From assembly GCA_035547915.1 (NCBI GenBank), contig DASZTS010000138.1, positions 1-64,000 of the forward strand: a stretch of DNA of 64,000 nucleotides. The letters run 5' to 3'. The notes below the pieces were generated by a model. That model worked only from the letters and a program-made list of their open reading frames with translations, was not told the origin of the DNA and made no database searches. The DNA is from DASSFG01 sp035547915. GTDB taxonomy: Bacteria; Planctomycetota; Planctomycetia; Pirellulales; JAICIG01. Every line of letters starts with the position of its first letter. Position 1 is the stretch's first letter. Below are positions 60,865-64,000 of this stretch, piece after piece. Made by a program: the position numbers and the translations under genes.

Positions 60865-61965
60865 TCAGGAGAGCCAACGAAACCAGCGCAGCGCCAGAAC
60901 GAAAGTGATCGTGCCCCAGGCGGCCAGGCCGGCGACCTCGATCCACAGCGATGACAGCGACGCGCCTTCGAGCATCACCCCTCGCAACGCATCGATCAGC
61001 AGCGTCAGCGGCAAGGTTTTGATGGCGGGTTGCACGACGGCGGGAAACCGCTGCGACGAAAAGAAGACGCCCGACAGCAGCCACATCGGCAGCATCACCA
61101 GGTTCATCAGGCCCGACACCGTCTCCAGCGTCTTCGCGCGGCTGGCCACCAGCAGCCCGATACCGGCGAAAGAGACGGCGCCCAGAAAGATTAAAAACAC
61201 CAGGCTGAGCACGTTTCCGTAGATCACGACGCCGAAGGCCAGACGCGCGAAGAGGAGGATGATCAGCACCTCGGGGATGATGAACACCATGCGGCTGATC
61301 ATGATACCAGCCAAGAAGTCAGTCCGGCGCATGGGCGTGGCGAGAAACCGCTTGAGCAGCTTGCGGATGCGCATATCGACGATGACGTAGCCGACGCCCC
61401 ACAAGCCGCCTCCCATCAGGCTCATGCCGAGCAGGCCGGGGACGAGAAAGTCGATGTAACGGCCGCCCGGCTCGTCGAGAGGGTGATCGCTGGCGGTGGC
61501 AATGTCCTTCCTGCCCGCGGCCCGTTGCAGGGCGTCGTCGACCGCGTTGCGGGCGAGCAGGCTTTCGGGCCGCGTCGGGTCGAAGAAGAAATCGTAATGC
61601 GGTGTCGCTGTGGGCGCGGCGGCCACCACCAACTCGGTCCGGCCTGTGCGCAGCCGCAAGCGGCATTCGTCGCGGTCGTGTACCGAGGGCACGAACCGCT
61701 TGTCGGCCTGCAAGGCTTGCAGCGCCGTGTCGGCCGACGCGCCGCTCTCGATATCGACGGTGATCCGCTCGACCGGCTTGTTGCGGAAGGCGACACCCAG
61801 TCCGACCGTCATCAACACGGGGAAGCCATAGACCCAGAAGACAGCCTCGGGCTCGCGGTAGAACTCCCGCAAGCGGGCCACCACCAGTTGCCACAATGGA
61901 TGTCCGCGGCCCTGTACTCGTTGGGAGACCGCGGGTATCTCCGCTCCGGCCTGTGAAGGATTCAT
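60865..61965 (-). CDS. ABC-2 type transporter permease
   Basis: 366 residues from ATG 61965, which overlaps the stop of the ATPase gene (ATGA), so the two are coupled. One membrane span near the N-terminus (AVFWVYGFPVLMTVGLGVAF), a large extracytoplasmic loop, and five spans at the C-terminal half, with SFAGIGLLVASRAKTLETVS and MLPMWLLSGVFFSSQRFP typical of ABC-2 exporters. With the ATPase it forms a half-transporter pair exporting lipids, drugs or polysaccharide; substrate not readable. Confidence 0.93.
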   Translation of the reverse strand: MNPSQAGAEIPAVSQRVQGRGHPLWQLVVARLREFYREPEAVFWVYGFPVLMTVGLGVAFRNKPVERITVDIESGASADTALQALQADKRFVPSVHDRDECRLRLRTGRTELVVAAAPTATPHYDFFFDPTRPESLLARNAVDDALQRAAGRKDIATASDHPLDEPGGRYIDFLVPGLLGMSLMGGGLWGVGYVIVDMRIRKLLKRFLATPMRRTDFLAGIMISRMVFIIPEVLIILLFARLAFGVVIYGNVLSLVFLIFLGAVSFAGIGLLVASRAKTLETVSGLMNLVMLPMWLLSGVFFSSQRFPAVVQPAIKTLPLTLLIDALRGVMLEGASLSSLWIEVAGLAAWGTITFVLALRWFRWLS

Positions 61966-62918
61966 CGCGGCTCCTCGTCGCGGAGATGGCGGCCCGCCAA
62001 CTTCACAAACACGTCTTCCAGGCTGGCGTGCCGCGTGGTCAGGCTCGTCAACTGCACGTCCCGCGCAGCGAGTTCGGACAACAACGCGGGGATCGTGACA
62101 TGCGGCTCGGCCACCGAGAGAGAAAGACGGCCATCTTCCGCCCTGACGGCACTCACGCCGGGCAAACCGGCGAACGAGTCGGGCGGACACTCGCGGTCAA
62201 CCGTGAATTCGATCACATGCTCGCCGCCCAGGCTGGAGATCAACTCAGCGGGGGAGCCGAGAGCGATCACCCGGCCGTGGTCGACGATCGCCACGCGGTC
62301 GCACAGACGTTCGGCCTCGTCCATGTAGTGTGTGGAGATGAGCACGGTGCGTCCCTGCCGCCCGAAGTCGCGAATGATCTCCCAGAGTTGCCGGCGCGAT
62401 TGCGGGTCGAGCCCGGTGGTCGGCTCGTCGAGAAAGAGCAATTCCGGATCGCCCACCAGCGCGCAGGCCACCGCCAGCCGCTGCTTCTGCCCGCCCGACA
62501 GCTTGGTAACCCAGGTCCGCGCCTTCTCTTCCAACGCGACGTGGGCGATGGCCGCCTCGACGTCGATTCCCTGGCGATAGAAGCTGCGGAAGAGCGTGAG
62601 CGTTTCGCGCACCGAGAGCTTGTCGGCCAGTCGCGTTTCTTGCAACGAGATGCCGATTCGTTGGCGGATTTCGTCGTCGTTCACGCCCCATCGCAGGCCG
62701 AGCACTTCGACCTCGCCCGATGTCGGCGAGAGCAAACCTTCGACGATCTCGATCGTGGTGGTCTTGCCTGCGCCGTTCGGGCCCAATAAACCAAAGCACT
62801 CGCCGCGCTCGATCTGCAAGTCGAGCCCGCGGACCGCCTCGACGGGAGGGCGCCCGGGATAGGTCTTCGTCAACTGTCGGCAGGCGATCGCGAGTGACAT
62901 GGGAGTGTTGGGGAGCAT
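61962..62918 (-). CDS. ABC transporter ATP-binding protein
   Basis: 318 residues from ATG 62918 (ATG 62900 is in frame and equally possible). Walker A GLLGPNGAGKTTTIE, Q-loop GISLQETRLADKLSV, signature KLSGGQKQRLAVA, Walker B LLFLDEPTTGLD and switch His in LISTHYMDEA are all intact. The C-terminal 80 residues are the extra domain seen in drug/lipid exporters of the DrrA/NodI type, ending LEDVFVKLAGRHLRD. It drives the ABC-2 permease encoded directly downstream. Confidence 0.96.
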   Translation of the reverse strand: MLPNTPMSLAIACRQLTKTYPGRPPVEAVRGLDLQIERGECFGLLGPNGAGKTTTIEIVEGLLSPTSGEVEVLGLRWGVNDDEIRQRIGISLQETRLADKLSVRETLTLFRSFYRQGIDVEAAIAHVALEEKARTWVTKLSGGQKQRLAVACALVGDPELLFLDEPTTGLDPQSRRQLWEIIRDFGRQGRTVLISTHYMDEAERLCDRVAIVDHGRVIALGSPAELISSLGGEHVIEFTVDRECPPDSFAGLPGVSAVRAEDGRLSLSVAEPHVTIPALLSELAARDVQLTSLTTRHASLEDVFVKLAGRHLRDEEPR

Positions 62919-62948
62919 AATGGATCTTCGGACGATGGAGAACTGGTC

Positions 62949-63695
62949 ATGGATCTAGGCCTCGAAGGTAAAATCGCGCTCGTGACCGGTGCTTCGCGCG
63001 GCATCGGCGCCGCGACGGCGCGCCTCTTCGCCGCAGAGGGCGCCGACGTCGTCCTCTGCTACCACACGAACCGGGCGGGCGCCGAGCAGACGGCGGCCGA
63101 AGTCCGTGGCCTACGGCGCCAGGCCTGGCTCCTGTCGTTCGACGTCGGTGATGCGGCGTCGGTCGCTACGGCGCTGGCAGAAGTGGGCCGGAGCATTCCC
63201 GGGCTCGACGCCGCGGTGCTCTGCGCGGGTACGAACGCCATCGCTCCGCTGCTGGACCTGGCGGCCGCCGAGTGGGATCAACAGATTCGCATCAACCTGA
63301 ACGGCACGTTCTACATGCTGCGCGAGGTGGCACCTCGCCTTCGCGATCAGGGTTCGATCGTCGCGGTGGCGAGCGTGGCGGCTCACACCGGGGCCGCGCA
63401 TCACGCCCACTATGCGGCGGCCAAGGCCGGAATCGTCAATCTGACGAAGAGCGCCGCTCGGGCGCTCGCGCCGCGCATCCGCGTGAATTGTGTCGCGCCG
63501 GGTCTGACGGAAACGGAGATGGGCATGCAGGCCATCGGCAGCCAGGCCGGCGATTATCTGCAAAAAAAGTTGCTGGCCCAACGAATGGCCGCCCCCGAGG
63601 AGATCGCCCGCGCGATCGTGTTTTTGGCCAGCCCCGCAGCCGGTTTTTTCTACGGTGCCACGCTCGACATCAACGGAGGCCGCGATCTGCGGTAA
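62949..63695 (+). CDS. Short-chain dehydrogenase/reductase (FabG-like)
   Basis: 248 residues. The NAD(P)-binding motif TGASRGIG is at 14-21, CAGTN near 93-97, and catalytic Tyr155/Lys159 in YAAAK with Ser in VAVASVAAHTG. The C-terminal LDINGGRDLR matches the end of 3-oxoacyl-ACP reductase-like enzymes. It could reduce 3-oxoacyl-ACP in fatty acid synthesis or another keto compound; without acyl-carrier genes nearby the substrate is open. It is divergent from the ABC operon. Confidence 0.92.
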   Translation: MDLGLEGKIALVTGASRGIGAATARLFAAEGADVVLCYHTNRAGAEQTAAEVRGLRRQAWLLSFDVGDAASVATALAEVGRSIPGLDAAVLCAGTNAIAPLLDLAAAEWDQQIRINLNGTFYMLREVAPRLRDQGSIVAVASVAAHTGAAHHAHYAAAKAGIVNLTKSAARALAPRIRVNCVAPGLTETEMGMQAIGSQAGDYLQKKLLAQRMAAPEEIARAIVFLASPAAGFFYGATLDINGGRDLR

Positions 63696-63757
63696 GGCTC
63701 GGATTCTGGCCGCAGGCGAGTCTTTTTTGACACCCAAAGGCCCTTTAGCGGGTACGA

Positions 63758-63836
63758 TTGGGCGAGACGTCGCAATAAAGGCGGAGCCAAAACCTGTCAC
63801 GGGTTTTGGCGACGGTGTCAGGCGACGATCGCCCAA
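63758..63836 (+). ncRNA. Candidate structured RNA in the leader of the last gene
   Basis: Nested perfect stems: outer TTGGGCGA (63758-63765) with TCGCCCAA (63829-63836), middle GTCGC (63769-63773) with GCGAC (63822-63826), inner GCCAAAACC (63786-63794) with GGTTTTGGC (63802-63810). Together 22 bp in 79 nt. It ends about 43 nt before the ATG at 63880. It matches no riboswitch class I know. A terminator is unlikely because no T tract follows. Confidence 0.5.
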
Positions 63837-63879
63837 GGGTAACTCCGTCACCGACCGATCCCACTTTACGCATCTTGTT

Positions 63880-64000
63880 ATGTCCCGCCCCACCGTCGTG
63901 CTGGCTATGGAAGCGCCGCTGGAAGCCGACGTGATCGAGACCCCGCTGCCGGCCTCCCAGCCGGACATCTCCGAAGATGGGTCCTCTTCGGGCGTTATCG
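63880..64000 (+). CDS. N-terminal fragment of an unidentified protein (runs off the window)
   Basis: ATG 63880 opens a frame to the window end, giving about 40 residues (MSRPTVVLAMEAPLEADVIE, then a Pro/Ser-rich part). It is too short to identify. No ribosome site of normal strength precedes it; the candidate structured RNA lies just upstream. Confidence 0.4.
   Translation, partial: MSRPTVVLAMEAPLEADVIETPLPASQPDISEDGSSSGVI

Overview
This window is GC-rich chromosomal DNA from a planctomycete, probably of the Pirellulales. The evidence is a set of families largely restricted to that phylum: a DUF1559 pseudopilin-like protein with an H-x9-DG C-terminus, DUF1501, a DUF1549/DUF1553 cytochrome protein, a WD40 fusion to a planctomycete-type cytochrome, LEPR-XLL-type surface proteins, and a Ser/Thr kinase with C-terminal TPR-like helices. 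The placement rests on gene content only. No rRNA or tRNA gene was seen, and nothing fixes the genus.

Layout. 1-6.8 kb is a worn accessory region. It holds the tail of a transposase inserted into an IPT-like membrane gene that also carries an in-frame amber codon, a secreted subtilase with a small prodomain-like neighbour, a reverse transcriptase with a YLDD active site, and a frameshifted HD-GYP gene. 6.9-9.1 kb has a small membrane protein and a kinase-like protein whose catalytic Asp is Asn, behind an N-terminal region with an RNxxxxH (HEPN-like) motif. 11.2-14.6 kb is a compact metal-homeostasis island: a Fur-family regulator surrounded by five exported His- or Cys-rich proteins, with three copies of the palindrome TGCAA-N5-(T/A)TGCA upstream of the transcription units. 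14.7-19.3 kb is a DUF58 / transglutaminase-like / MoxR operon in which the transglutaminase has lost its catalytic Cys. 19.5-28 kb contains a permease, an FkbM methyltransferase, an interrupted exported protein, a membrane protein of unknown function and a lone Ku. 28.7-40.7 kb has a kinase, ribosomal protein S1, a GH18 glycosidase, a secreted calpain and a CtpA-type protease. 41.2-50.1 kb is one large planctomycete operon (DUF1501, PPC-domain protein, DUF1549/1553 cytochrome, cytochrome-WD40). 50.3-64 kb has a PadR module, a SET-domain protein, a desaturase, a TPR protein, alanine dehydrogenase, Der, a ThuA-like protein, an ABC exporter and a short-chain dehydrogenase.

The strongest structure not explained by genes is a family of about 100-bp inverted-repeat elements: nine full copies and one remnant. 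Several sit within about 30 bp of a stop codon. Read on one strand, the 18-nt outer arms pair almost completely through conserved G-U wobbles, and one copy shows a compensatory base change. On the other strand the same positions are A-C mismatches. This suggests a strand-specific RNA function. Two copies lie in tandem at the 3' end of the reverse transcriptase gene and one of them supplies its stop codon.
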